Assembly (NCBI RefSeq): GCF_000758305.1
Contig: NZ_CP009458.1
Coordinates: forward strand, 1-64,000
DNA length: 64,000 nt
Source: Cedecea neteri
GTDB taxonomy: Bacteria > Pseudomonadota > Gammaproteobacteria > Enterobacterales > Enterobacteriaceae
Direction of reading: 5' to 3'
Shown: positions 9,259 to 18,233 of the stretch, piece by piece
How positions within the stretch are numbered: the stretch's first letter is position 1
Layout: each line of letters opens with the position of its first letter
Translations under genes and position numbers: made by a program
Notes under the pieces: model-generated
What the model was told of the DNA's origin: nothing
The model's input: only the letters and a program-made list of their open reading frames with translations
The model's database searches: none

Positions 9259-9453
9259 CCCCTCACCCTGGCCCTCTCCCCAAAGGGGAGAGGGAACTGG
9301 ATCGGAGCCTGTCTGGTATTTCCTACCCTATGAAAGCAAGGAACTGGATCGGAGCCTGTCTGCTATTTCCTACCCTATGAAAGCAAGGGATTGGATCGGA
9401 GCCTTTCCCCTATTTTCCCCCTCTCCCTTTTAGGGAGAGGGTCGGGGTGAGGG
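9259..9453. repeat. Composite element: CCCTCACCC palindromes flanking a 47-bp tandem repeat
   Basis: The left end has CCCTCACCC (9260-9268) followed by a hairpin CCCTCTCCCC/GGGGAGAGGG. The right end has a hairpin CCCTCTCCC/GGGAGAGGG followed by GGGTGAGGG (9445-9453), so the outer ends are complementary. Between them are two nearly identical 47-bp units (9294-9340 and 9341-9387, one substitution) and a degraded third start (9388-9412). The element lies directly downstream of purL. It contains no convincing gene. Confidence 0.8.
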
Positions 9454-9456
9454 TAA

Positions 9457-12400
9457 TCAGCCCAGTTGCTTACGCGCGTTACGGAAAATACGCATCCACG
9501 GGCTGTCTTCGCCCCACTCTGCCGGGTGCCAGGAATTACTCACGGTGCGGAACACGCGCTCAGGGTGCGGCATCATGATGGTGACGCGCCCGCTTTCGTT
9601 GCTCACCGCAGTGATCCCGTTCGGTGAACCGTTCGGGTTAGCCGGGTAGGTTTCGGTCACGTTCGCGAAGTTATCCACGAAGCGCAGCGCCACCAGCCCT
9701 TTGCTTTCAAGCGCGGCGAGATGAGCGGCATCACGCACTTCCACACGACCTTCGCCGTGAGAAACCGCGATAGGCATATGGGAACCGGCCATGCCCTGCA
9801 GCAGCAGCGACGGGCTGGAGGTCACCTCAACCAGGCTGAAGCGCGCTTCAAAGCGATCGGACTGGTTACGCACGAAGCGCGGCCACAAATCACTGCCTGG
9901 GATCAGCTCACGCAGGTTAGACATCATCTGGCAGCCGTTACAAACGCCAAGCGCCAGGGTTTCCGGGCGATGGAAGAAAGTTTCAAACTCATCGCGCACG
10001 CGAGCGTTGAACAGAATGGACTTCGCCCAGCCCTCACCCGCGCCCAGCACGTCACCATAAGAGAAGCCGCCGCACGCCACCAGCGTGTGGAAGCTTTCCA
10101 GCCCGGTACGGCCCGCCAGCAGGTCGCTCATATGCACGTCGATGGCGTCAAAGCCCGCACGGTGGAAGGCAGCCGCCATCTCAACGTGGGAGTTAACGCC
10201 CTGCTCACGCAGGATGGCCACTTTAGGACGCGCGCCCGTCGCGATAAACGGCGCCGCAATATCTTCTTTGATATCGAAGCTCAGCTTCACGTTCAGGCCA
10301 GGATCGTTATCGTTCGCCTTGGCGTTGTGCTCTTCATCCGCGCAGTCTGGATTGTCGCGCAGGCGCTGCATCTGCCAGGTGGTTTCTGCCCACCACATAC
10401 GCAGCGTGGTGCGGCTTTCGCTGAACACCGCGTGTCCGTCAGCGCTAATGGTGAAGCGGTCACCTTCGACAGCTTTACCGAGGTAATGCACGCAGTCTGC
10501 CAGGCCGTGCTTAGCCAGCAGCGCCTCAACGGCCTCGCGATCTTCCGCGCGAACCTGGATCACGCCGCCCAGCTCTTCGTTAAACAATGCGGCCAGGCGA
10601 TCGTTGCCGAGACCGGCAATATCAACCTCAACGCCGCAGTGGCCGGTAAAGGCCATTTCAGCCAGGGTCACCAGCAGCCCGCCGTCGGAGCGGTCGTGCC
10701 AGGCCAGCAGTTTGCGATCCGCCACCAGCGCCTGCATCGCGTCCCAGAAGCCTTTCAACTGCTCAACGCTGCGAACATCCGCAGGCTTGTCGCCCAGCTG
10801 GCGGTATACCTGAGACAGAGCGGTCGCGCCCAGCGCATTATGGCCTTTACCTAAATCGATCAGCAGCAGGGCGTTGTCTTCGGTGCTCAGCTGCGGCGTC
10901 ACGGTGCCACGCACGTCTTCCACGCGGGCAAACGCAGTGATCACCAGCGACAGCGGAGAAGTCATCTCGCGCTGCTCGTTACCTTCCTGCCAGCGGGTTT
11001 TCATCGACATAGAGTCTTTGCCCACCGGAATGGTGATCCCCAGCGCCGGGCAAAGCTCTTCGCCCACGGCTTTAACCGCTTCATACAGACCGGCGTCTTC
11101 GCCAGGATGACCGGCTGCGGCCATCCAGTTTGCGGACAGCTTAATGCGCTTCAGCGAGCCAATTTGGGTCGCGGCGATGTTGGTTAAGGCTTCGCCCACG
11201 GCCAGACGGCCGGATGCCGCGAAGTCCAACAACGCTACTGGCGCACGTTCACCGATAGACATCGCTTCACCGTAGTAGCTGTCCAGGCTGGCGGTAGTCA
11301 CCGCGCAGTTGGCGACAGGGATTTGCCACGGGCCAACCATCTGATCGCGGGACACCATACCGGTTACCGTGCGGTCGCCGATGGTCACGAGGAAGGTTTT
11401 TTCAGCCACTGTTGGCAAGTGCAGAACGCGTTTCACCGCATCGGCAATAGAAATTTCGCTGCTGTTGAAGGCATCGCCTTTGGCTTTCAGCGTCTCGACG
11501 TTGCGCTCCATCTTCGGCGTTTTGCCCAGCAGCACGTCCAGCGGCATGTCGATAGGCTGGTTATCAAAGTGGCTGTCGTTGAGCGTCAGGTGCTGTTCGG
11601 TGGTAGCTTCACCGATCACCGCATACGGCGCGCGCTCGCGGCGGCAAAGTTCATCAAACAGCGGCAGCTGCTCTGGCGCAACGGCCAGTACATAGCGCTC
11701 CTGAGATTCGTTACACCAGACTTCGAGCGGGCTCATACCCGGTTCGTCGTTAAGAATATCGCGCAGCTCGAAGCGGCCACCACGTCCACCGTCGCTGACC
11801 AGCTCAGGCATGGCGTTGGACAGGCCACCCGCGCCAACGTCGTGGATAAACAGGATTGGGTTGTCGTCGCCCATCTGCCAGCAGCGGTCGATCACTTCCT
11901 GGCAGCGGCGTTCCATTTCCGGGTTGTCGCGCTGCACGGAAGCAAAATCTAAATCCGCATCGGACTGGCCGGAAGCCATCGACGAAGCCGCCCCGCCGCC
12001 CAGGCCAATGTTCATTGCCGGGCCGCCCAGCACAATCAGCTTGGCGCCAGGGGTGATTTCGCCCTTCTGGACGTGGTCGGCACGGATGTTGCCGATCCCG
12101 CCCGCGAGCATGATAGGTTTGTGGTAGCCGCGCAGCTCCACGCCATTGTGGCTGTTCACCTGCTCTTCGTAAGTACGGAAGTAGCCGGTCAGCGCTGGAC
12201 GGCCAAATTCGTTGTTAAACGCCGCCCCGCCCAGAGGGCCTTCGGTCATGATATCCAGCGCGGTAACGATGCGGTCTGGCTTACCGAAATCCTGCTCCCA
12301 CGGCTGTTCGAAGCCCGGAATACGCAGGTTAGACACGGAGAAGCCCACCAGGCCCGCTTTTGGCTTGGCACCGCGTCCGGTCGCGCCTTCGTCGCGAATT

Positions 12401-13344
12401 TCACCGCCGGAGCCGGTTGCCGCGCCAGGCCACGGAGAGATGGCCGTCGGGTGGTTGTGGGTTTCAACCTTCATCAGGATATGCGCGTCTTCCTGGTGGA
12501 AGTCATAGCGCCCCGCTTCACGATCGGCGAAGAAGCGGCCGACGGCGGAACCTTCCATCACCGCGGCGTTGTCTTTATAGGCAGACAGCACGTAATCCGG
12601 CGTTTTCTCGAAGGTATTTTTGATCATTTTGAACAGCGATTTTGGCTGTTTCTGCCCGTCAATAATCCAGTCGGCGTTAAAGATCTTATGGCGGCAGTGC
12701 TCGGAGTTCGCCTGAGCAAACATGTACAGTTCGATGTCGTTCGGGTTACGACCAAGCTTGTTGAACGCATCCTGCAGGTAGTCGATTTCGTCTTCCGCCA
12801 GCGCCAGGCCAAGGCGAATGTTCGCTTCTACCAGCGCATCGCGCCCTTTCCCGAGCAGATCAACGCTCTGCACCGGAGCCGGTTGCTGCTGGGTAAACAG
12901 CTGCTGCGCATCGTTCAGAGAGGTAAACACGCTCTCCATCATGCGGTCGTGCAGCAGGGCTGCCACGTCCTGCAACTGCTCAGCAGTCAGCGTACTGCCG
13001 GAAACGTACCAGGCCACGCCGCGCTCAAGGCGCTTAATCTGCGGCAGGTCACAGTTGTGGGCGATATCGGTAGCTTTAGAAGACCAGGGGGAGATGGTGC
13101 CAGGGCGCGGGGTCACTAACAGCAGGGAGCCTTCCGGCGCATGCTCTGCGAGGGTTGGACCATACTTCAACAGCCGCTGCAGGCGGGCAAGCTCGTCGGC
13201 GTTCAGCGGTGCCTCGAGGTCGGCAAAATGAACATACTCGGCATAAATATCGCTTACCGGGAGGTTAGCATCGTTGAAACGGGCCAGGAGTTTGTTAATA
13301 CGAAATGCCGAAAGAGCAGGCGAACCACGCAGAATTTCCATCAT
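9457..13344 (-). CDS. purL: Phosphoribosylformylglycinamidine synthase
   Basis: Large-type FGAM synthase of purine biosynthesis, converting FGAR, glutamine and ATP to FGAM. The 1295 residues equal the E. coli length, starting MMEILRGSPALSAF. The N-terminal and synthase domains include KVETHNHPTAISPWPG and the glycine-rich GAATGSGGEIRDEG. The C-terminal class I glutaminase domain has the catalytic Cys in LGVCNGCQMMSN and the His/Glu pair in MPHPERVFR. A PurR box lies 68 bp upstream. No frame problem is seen over nearly 3.9 kb. Confidence 0.98.
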   Translation of the reverse strand: MMEILRGSPALSAFRINKLLARFNDANLPVSDIYAEYVHFADLEAPLNADELARLQRLLKYGPTLAEHAPEGSLLLVTPRPGTISPWSSKATDIAHNCDLPQIKRLERGVAWYVSGSTLTAEQLQDVAALLHDRMMESVFTSLNDAQQLFTQQQPAPVQSVDLLGKGRDALVEANIRLGLALAEDEIDYLQDAFNKLGRNPNDIELYMFAQANSEHCRHKIFNADWIIDGQKQPKSLFKMIKNTFEKTPDYVLSAYKDNAAVMEGSAVGRFFADREAGRYDFHQEDAHILMKVETHNHPTAISPWPGAATGSGGEIRDEGATGRGAKPKAGLVGFSVSNLRIPGFEQPWEQDFGKPDRIVTALDIMTEGPLGGAAFNNEFGRPALTGYFRTYEEQVNSHNGVELRGYHKPIMLAGGIGNIRADHVQKGEITPGAKLIVLGGPAMNIGLGGGAASSMASGQSDADLDFASVQRDNPEMERRCQEVIDRCWQMGDDNPILFIHDVGAGGLSNAMPELVSDGGRGGRFELRDILNDEPGMSPLEVWCNESQERYVLAVAPEQLPLFDELCRRERAPYAVIGEATTEQHLTLNDSHFDNQPIDMPLDVLLGKTPKMERNVETLKAKGDAFNSSEISIADAVKRVLHLPTVAEKTFLVTIGDRTVTGMVSRDQMVGPWQIPVANCAVTTASLDSYYGEAMSIGERAPVALLDFAASGRLAVGEALTNIAATQIGSLKRIKLSANWMAAAGHPGEDAGLYEAVKAVGEELCPALGITIPVGKDSMSMKTRWQEGNEQREMTSPLSLVITAFARVEDVRGTVTPQLSTEDNALLLIDLGKGHNALGATALSQVYRQLGDKPADVRSVEQLKGFWDAMQALVADRKLLAWHDRSDGGLLVTLAEMAFTGHCGVEVDIAGLGNDRLAALFNEELGGVIQVRAEDREAVEALLAKHGLADCVHYLGKAVEGDRFTISADGHAVFSESRTTLRMWWAETTWQMQRLRDNPDCADEEHNAKANDNDPGLNVKLSFDIKEDIAAPFIATGARPKVAILREQGVNSHVEMAAAFHRAGFDAIDVHMSDLLAGRTGLESFHTLVACGGFSYGDVLGAGEGWAKSILFNARVRDEFETFFHRPETLALGVCNGCQMMSNLRELIPGSDLWPRFVRNQSDRFEARFSLVEVTSSPSLLLQGMAGSHMPIAVSHGEGRVEVRDAAHLAALESKGLVALRFVDNFANVTETYPANPNGSPNGITAVSNESGRVTIMMPHPERVFRTVSNSWHPAEWGEDSPWMRIFRNARKQLG

Positions 13345-13411
13345 TAAAGATCTCTCGTCTTCAGGGCGAAGGGGGGAAAACGGGCGTCATTATAGAGAAT
13401 CCTCCGCCGCG

Positions 13412-13427
13412 ACGAAACCGTTTGCGT
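13412..13427 (-). promoter_or_regulatory. PurR operator of purL
   Basis: On the minus strand ACGCAAACGGTTTCGT is a near-perfect PurR operator, 68 bp upstream of the purL start in the divergent purL-mltF region. Purine repression of purL is established in E. coli. Confidence 0.85.
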
Positions 13428-13592
13428 AGAAATAACAGCAGAAGTTTTTATTGCACGAAAAGTAAACGATATATTCTTAAAAGTTGCTTACTGGCGTTTT
13501 CTTACGCAAAATGCGCCTCATTCACTGACGGGGTTCAGACAAATCATGGTTATTGTTGGCTAAGGCTCATCCTGCTGCAGAATGTTATCTAT

Positions 13593-15143
13593 TTGAAAAG
13601 AATAAAGATTAATTATCTGCTTATCGGTATCGTCACCTTGTTGCTGGCAGTGGCTTTATGGCCCTCCATTCCAGGTTTCAATCAAGCCGAAAACCGTATC
13701 GCCGCGATCAAAGCGCGGGGGGTTTTGCGCGTCAGTACCATTTCATCGCCGCTCACCTGGACGATGATTAACGGCAAGGCAACGGGTCTCGATTACGAGC
13801 TCGCGAAACAGTTTGCAGACTACCTGGGCGTAAAGCTATTAGTGGTCGTGCGGCCAAACATTAATGCACTGTTTGATGACCTGGATAATGACAACGCCGA
13901 CCTGCTCGCCGCAGGCCTGGTGTACAACTCTCGCCGCAGCAGCGATTACCAAGCGGGACCAACCTATTATTCAGTTTCACAGCAGATGGTCTACCGCGTG
14001 GGTAGCCCGCGCCCTAAATCTCTCGGCGGCGTCAAACCTTCACAACTGGTGCTCTCTTCCGGCCAGGCCGTGGTGAGCGATCTGCAAAAGTTAAAAGAGA
14101 GTCAGTACCCCGACCTGAGCTGGAGCATCGACGCCAAACAAACCAGCAACCAGCTCTTACAGCAGGTGGTGGATGGCAATATCGCATTTACCGTCTCGGA
14201 CTCCATCGCCATCAGCCTTTTCCAGCGCGTACATCCTCAACTGGCCGTTGCTCTGGACGTCACCGATGAACAGCCGGTGACCTGGTTCTCCAAACGCGAT
14301 GGCGACGACAGCATGAGCGCCGCGCTGCTCGATTTCTATAATCAGATCAGCAGTGACGGGACGCTGGCAAGGGTTGAGGAAAAATACCTGGGGCATATCG
14401 GCGATTTTGATTACGTCGATACCCGAACCTTCCTGAATGCGGTGGATGCCGTTTTGCCGGAACTCCAGCCACTGTTTGAAAAGTACTCCGATGACATTGA
14501 CTGGCCGCTGCTGGCCGCGATTTCCTATCAGGAATCCCACTGGGATACCCACGCGACTTCGCCGACGGGCGTGCGCGGGTTAATGATGCTGACAAAAAAT
14601 ACGGCCCAAAGCCTCGGCATCACCGACAGGCTGGACGCCGAACAGAGCATCAGCGGCGGCAGCCGGTATCTGAAAGATATGATGAGCAAAGTACCGGCCA
14701 CGGTACCGGAATACGAGCGCATCTGGTTCGCGCTGGCGGCCTATAACATGGGCTATGCCCACATGCTGGATGCCCGCCAGCTGACGGCCAAACAGAAAGG
14801 CAACCCGGACAGCTGGGCCGATGTGAAAACACGTCTGCCGTTGCTGAGCCTGAAGCCTTATTACAGCAAAACAACCTATGGATATGCTCGTGGACACGAG
14901 GCTTACGCGTACGTGGAGAACATTCGCAAGTATCAGCTAAGTCTGGAAGGGTATTTGCAGGAGAAACAGAAGAAGGCGCTCCAGGCAGACAAGTTTGCCG
15001 AGGCTTACCCTGCGGTTGCCCCGGTTGAACTGGCTAGTCCGTCTTACGGGCCTTTTCCTTTAGGGCCTTTTTCTCCAGGCGACGAGCGCGAAAAAAATCG
15101 CTCAGCATGGCTGAGCACTCTGTCGCGAGCACCCCTTCACTGA
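13593..15143 (+). CDS. mltF: Membrane-bound lytic transglycosylase F
   Basis: Outer-membrane-anchored murein lytic transglycosylase. An N-terminal hydrophobic segment (INYLLIGIVTLLLAVALW) is followed by a solute-binding-protein-like domain (about residues 35-260, GLDYELAKQFADYLGVKL) and a C-terminal SLT domain with the catalytic Glu in ISYQESHWD and the motif SPTGVRGLMMLT. The start is taken as TTG at 13593, giving MKRIKINYLL and matching the start of E. coli MltF. The upstream in-frame extension to 13305 runs through the purL promoter and is not credible. The 3' 110 bp overlap the 3' end of tadA on the other strand. Confidence 0.92.
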   Translation: MKRIKINYLLIGIVTLLLAVALWPSIPGFNQAENRIAAIKARGVLRVSTISSPLTWTMINGKATGLDYELAKQFADYLGVKLLVVVRPNINALFDDLDNDNADLLAAGLVYNSRRSSDYQAGPTYYSVSQQMVYRVGSPRPKSLGGVKPSQLVLSSGQAVVSDLQKLKESQYPDLSWSIDAKQTSNQLLQQVVDGNIAFTVSDSIAISLFQRVHPQLAVALDVTDEQPVTWFSKRDGDDSMSAALLDFYNQISSDGTLARVEEKYLGHIGDFDYVDTRTFLNAVDAVLPELQPLFEKYSDDIDWPLLAAISYQESHWDTHATSPTGVRGLMMLTKNTAQSLGITDRLDAEQSISGGSRYLKDMMSKVPATVPEYERIWFALAAYNMGYAHMLDARQLTAKQKGNPDSWADVKTRLPLLSLKPYYSKTTYGYARGHEAYAYVENIRKYQLSLEGYLQEKQKKALQADKFAEAYPAVAPVELASPSYGPFPLGPFSPGDEREKNRSAWLSTLSRAPLH

Positions 15144-15537
15144 CCTGCACCTGATGGTTCATGCCGGGGTGGCCGAGCACGTCCATCAGCGAGCCTATCG
15201 CCCCGGTTTTAGCGTCACGCGCCCCAAACACTAAATGGCCAATGCGGCTATGCACCATCGCGCCTGCGCACATGACGCAGGGTTCAAGCGTGACGTAGAG
15301 CGTGGTATCCAACAGACGGTAATTTTGCAGTACCAGCCCGCCCTGGCGCAGCGCCATGATCTCCGCGTGCGCCGTAGGATCGTGGCGACCTATCGGGCGA
15401 TTCCAGCCTTCACCTATGACCTGATTATTGTGTACCAGCACCGCACCGACGGGCACTTCCCCTTCATCCCAGGCTCGCTGAGCGAGGGTCAGAGCGTGGC
15501 GCATCCAGTGTTCATGGGTAAATTCTGTGTCTGACAC
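15034..15537 (-). CDS. tadA: tRNA-specific adenosine deaminase
   Basis: Essential zinc enzyme that deaminates A34 to inosine in tRNA-Arg(ACG). The zinc/catalytic motif is HAEIMALRQGG, with the two Cys in EPCVMCAGAM. I chose the GTG at 15537 (protein begins MSDTEFTHEHWM, 167 residues, the E. coli length) because GGAGAG precedes it; the ATG-initiated extension to 15594 adds 19 unsupported residues. The gene converges on mltF and shares 110 bp with it, tail to tail. Confidence 0.94.
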   Translation of the reverse strand: MSDTEFTHEHWMRHALTLAQRAWDEGEVPVGAVLVHNNQVIGEGWNRPIGRHDPTAHAEIMALRQGGLVLQNYRLLDTTLYVTLEPCVMCAGAMVHSRIGHLVFGARDAKTGAIGSLMDVLGHPGMNHQVQVSEGVLATECSAMLSDFFRARRLEKKALKEKARKTD

Positions 15538-15600
15538 AATGCTCTCCGCGGCAAAAGTGGGCGGCGCATTATACACACCGCTTAACGGATTCAAAACGCC

Positions 15601-16239
15601 TCACTCGAGCTGCTGCAGCTCTCCCTGAGGCGTGACGCGCCAGCGGTGCTCGCAGAAATACAGCAAGGGATTATCCTGATGGCTGTCGCTATAGCCGCTG
15701 TAGAGCCGCAGCGGCGCGCCGAGATGCTGCTCCAGCTGAACCACTTTTTCATGACCGAGACAGCGCAGGGTCAGGATCCACCCGCCGTGAGCCCGTGCAA
15801 TCTGGCTGGCAATCACCTTCACTTCCGGCAACCACGGAGTATCAAAGTAGACTTTCTCCACCAGCGGCTGCGGCGAGCCGGTAATCAGCCAGACGTCAGC
15901 ATCCGGGCTGTGCAGGTAATCCGTGAGGCGCTGCTGGACGACGGGGAATGCCCTCACCTTCTGCCGAAACCAGGCGACAAATTCGCTTTGCAGCCGCTGA
16001 AGCCGGGTCTCGCTGCGCCCAAACGTAATGCCCCATAACAGCAGGCTCATTGGCTGACGGGCTGCGCTCCCTTTGATCAGCATCATGCCGCCAATCAACG
16101 GCAGCAAGATAATAACCAACGGCACGTTAAGCGGCAGGCGGCGCAGGAGATAAAACAGGAAGCTGCCGAACATGTCCTGCTGATGCAAGGTGCCATCCAG
16201 GTCAAAAAAGATGACGCGGCGCGGGTGATGAGGTGTCAA
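15601..16239 (-). CDS. pgpC: Phosphatidylglycerophosphatase C
   Basis: HAD-superfamily membrane phosphatase that dephosphorylates phosphatidylglycerophosphate in phosphatidylglycerol synthesis (formerly yfhB). The HAD motif FFDLDGTLHQQDMFGSF is at the N-terminus. A membrane segment follows (PLVIILLPLIGGMMLI), then ITGSPQPLV (motif II) and LYSGYSDSHQDNPLL (motif III/IV). The 212 residues match E. coli closely up to the ending GELQQLE. Confidence 0.94.
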   Translation of the reverse strand: MTPHHPRRVIFFDLDGTLHQQDMFGSFLFYLLRRLPLNVPLVIILLPLIGGMMLIKGSAARQPMSLLLWGITFGRSETRLQRLQSEFVAWFRQKVRAFPVVQQRLTDYLHSPDADVWLITGSPQPLVEKVYFDTPWLPEVKVIASQIARAHGGWILTLRCLGHEKVVQLEQHLGAPLRLYSGYSDSHQDNPLLYFCEHRWRVTPQGELQQLE

Positions 16240-16446
16240 TTCAGGCTCCTTTAGGACTCGCGTTCACAAAACGACGCAAACTAAAGCCTAACAGATAGCC
16301 TCGTGGTTTTCCGCGCGCCTTCCTGGCTGGCAGGTTGAACACAACAGAATATTTAATTCGGCAACATTGCTCTATAATGGAATTTATAATTCGCTCAGAT
16401 GCTTACCAGAGTAAGTCGTTATCAGAAGTGCCGCCCCGGAGGTGAA

Positions 16447-17295
16447 ATGAACTGTTTACTGCGCATTCGAAGCCGTTACGCCATGCTTGCCCAGAGTGAC
16501 CGCAAGCTGGCCGACTTTTTGCTCGCTGAGCCCGAACGCGCACGCCATCTCAGTTCACAACAGCTGGCGGAAGAAGCCGGGGTCAGCCAGTCCAGCGTCG
16601 TCAAATTCGCGCAGAAACTGGGGTTCAAGGGCTTTCCTGCGATGAAACTGGCCATCAGTGAAGCGCTGGCGAGCGGCCAGAATCCTAACTCCGTCCCGGT
16701 TCACAACCAAATTTTAGGTGACGATCCGCTGAGGCTTGTTGGGGAAAAATTGATCAAAGAGAATATCGCGGCGATGCACGCCACGCTGGATATTAATGCG
16801 GAAGAGAAATTGCTGGCGAGCGTTTCGCTGCTGCGCAATGCGCGGCGCGTGCTGCTGGTTGGAATAGGCGCATCAGGCCTGGTAGCGAAGAATTTTTCGT
16901 GGAAGTTAATGAAGATTGGTATTCACGCCGTCGCCGAGCAGGATATGCATGCCCTGCTGGCAACCGTGCAGGCGATGACGCCGGAAGACGTGCTGCTAGC
17001 CATTTCTTATTCGGGCGAGCGCCGTGAGATCAATCTGGCAGCCGATGAAGCGTTGAACGCCGGGGCGAAAATCCTCGCCATTACCGGTTTTACGCCCAAC
17101 GCCCTACAGCAGCGCGCCAGTCTGTGCCTGTATACCATCGCGGAAGAACAGGCCACGCGCAGCGCCGCTATCTCCTCTACCAGCGCCCAAATGATGCTCA
17201 CCGACCTGCTGTTTATGGCCCTGGTGCAACAGGACCTGGAAAACGCGCCGGAGCGGATCCGCCAGAGCGAGGCGCTGGTGAAGAAGCTTGTTTAG
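16447..17295 (+). CDS. yfhH: MurR/RpiR-family transcriptional regulator YfhH
   Basis: Regulator with an N-terminal RpiR helix-turn-helix (SSQQLAEEAGVSQSSVVKFA) and a C-terminal SIS phosphosugar-binding domain (LLVGIGASGLVAKNF, AISYSGERREINLAADEAL). It is 282 residues long and closely similar to E. coli YfhH. ATG at 16447 is preceded by GGAGG at good spacing; the longer in-frame start at 16399 lacks a ribosome-binding site. Its sugar effector is unknown. The tailocin cluster begins at its stop codon: the last bases are shared with the stop of the converging invertase gene. Confidence 0.93.
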   Translation: MNCLLRIRSRYAMLAQSDRKLADFLLAEPERARHLSSQQLAEEAGVSQSSVVKFAQKLGFKGFPAMKLAISEALASGQNPNSVPVHNQILGDDPLRLVGEKLIKENIAAMHATLDINAEEKLLASVSLLRNARRVLLVGIGASGLVAKNFSWKLMKIGIHAVAEQDMHALLATVQAMTPEDVLLAISYSGERREINLAADEALNAGAKILAITGFTPNALQQRASLCLYTIAEEQATRSAAISSTSAQMMLTDLLFMALVQQDLENAPERIRQSEALVKKLV

Positions 17296-17849
17296 GGTTT
17301 CGCATTTGCCGGAAATTTTTTATACAGCGTAGAGACGCCGACATCATAAATAATTGCCACCTGCTGCCTTGTTTCTCCGGCCGCAATTAACCTCCCGGCC
17401 TGCGCCCATTGCTTTGCCGACAGTTTAGGCCGCCGCCCGCCAATTCGCCCTTCCGCTCTGGCCGCGGCCAGTCCAGCCCGGGTTCTTTCGACGATAAGCT
17501 CGCGCTCCATCTCGGCTAACGCGCCCATCACGTGAAAGAAAAATCGCCCCATTGGCGTAGAGGTATCAATGCTGTCCGTTAGGCTGCGGAAGTTAATCCC
17601 GCGCGAACGCAGTTCCTCAATAAGCGAAACAAGGTGGCGCATGCTGCGCCCCAGCCTGTCCAGCTTCCAGACGACCAACGTGTCGCCTTCGCTGAGCGTC
17701 CTGAGCACTTTTTTTAACCCTGGCCTGTCCGCCGTTTTACCGCTGATTTTATCCTCAAAAATCAGCTCACATCCTGCACACTCCAGCGCATTTTTCTGTA
17801 GCGCGGTGTTTTGGTCATTTGTTGACACCCTGACGTAGCCTACCAGCAT
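17292..17849 (-). CDS. Gin/Pin/Hin-family serine DNA invertase
   Basis: Site-specific serine recombinase expected to flip the adjacent tail-fibre segment with the help of Fis. The N-terminal catalytic domain is MLVGYVRVSTNDQNTAL, with the nucleophile Ser10 in RVST, followed by WKLDRLGRSMRHL and FFFHVMGALAEMERELI. A C-terminal helix-turn-helix (TRQQVAIIYDVGVSTLYKKF) completes it. The 185 residues are close to Mu Gin (193). The start at 17849 follows TGAGG. It abuts the invertible segment, the usual position for such genes. Family identity is certain; activity on the local sites is inferred. Confidence 0.95.
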   Translation of the reverse strand: MLVGYVRVSTNDQNTALQKNALECAGCELIFEDKISGKTADRPGLKKVLRTLSEGDTLVVWKLDRLGRSMRHLVSLIEELRSRGINFRSLTDSIDTSTPMGRFFFHVMGALAEMERELIVERTRAGLAAARAEGRIGGRRPKLSAKQWAQAGRLIAAGETRQQVAIIYDVGVSTLYKKFPANAKP

Positions 17850-17905
17850 GACGTTTTGCCTCATAAAAGGCTGGAAGCATGCCACGGCGCGGCAGGATGT
17901 GCATT

Positions 17906-17932
17906 TTCTTAAAGGTTGGTTTGGGGGATGGG
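17906..17932 (+). other. Left inversion crossover site of the tail-fibre switch
   Basis: Contains AAAGGTTGGTTT around a central TT at 17916-17917, followed by GGGGGATGGG. The 17-bp core TTGGTTTGGGGGATGGG is repeated in inverted orientation at the right site (19706-19736). The two lie in the same codon register of the two fibre ends (KVGLGDGSA / NLGLGDGSA), as expected for gix/pix-type sites of Gin-family invertases. Confidence 0.75.
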
Positions 17933-18232
17933 TCTGCGAGTTTGTCTACCAATGGATGGCAGAAGCTTTCTTCCGGGCTTATTTTACAGTGGGGATACAA
18001 TGTAGTTGCTAATGGTGTAGTCAGTGTAACTTTCCCTATTCCATTTCCAACTTCTTTCTTTTGTATATCAGGTAATCATGGATTTCTAAATACGACAGCT
18101 GGCCCAGCGATTGTAGTAAAAACAAGCGCAGGGATGGACCGAAATAAAGTTACACTGTTAGTAACCAACAGCTTTGCAACGATTAATACTGTTGATGGTT
18201 GGGGATGCTTCTGGATTGCTCTGGGGTGCTAA
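17917..18232 (+). CDS. Silent alternative tail-fibre C-terminal module
   Basis: A promoterless reading frame without its own start codon that encodes an alternative receptor-binding end for the fibre at 19245-20066. It starts in the left crossover site with GLGDGSASLSTNGWQKLSSG and ends SFATINTVDGWGCFWIALGC. NGWQKLSSGLILQWG is typical of enterobacterial tail-fibre tips. After inversion it would be fused in frame to the shared fibre N-terminus. Local AT content is higher than in the tail operon, suggesting a module acquired separately. An ATG at 17879 exists but belongs to the unselected flank. Confidence 0.82.
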
Positions 18233-18233
18233 A

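Noticed and set aside
9294..9412. Possible CRISPR array (47-bp repeats)
   Set aside because: The repeats are directly adjacent without spacers, only two and a half copies, and no cas genes are nearby.
9721..13119. Long open frames on the plus strand (377, 209 and 348 codons) opposite purL
   Set aside because: They are antisense shadows of an intact, well-recognised gene, have no homology I recognise and no ribosome-binding sites.
13305..13592. Extended N-terminus of mltF starting within the purL 5' end
   Set aside because: It crosses the purL promoter and PurR box and has no homology; TTG at 13593 matches the family start.
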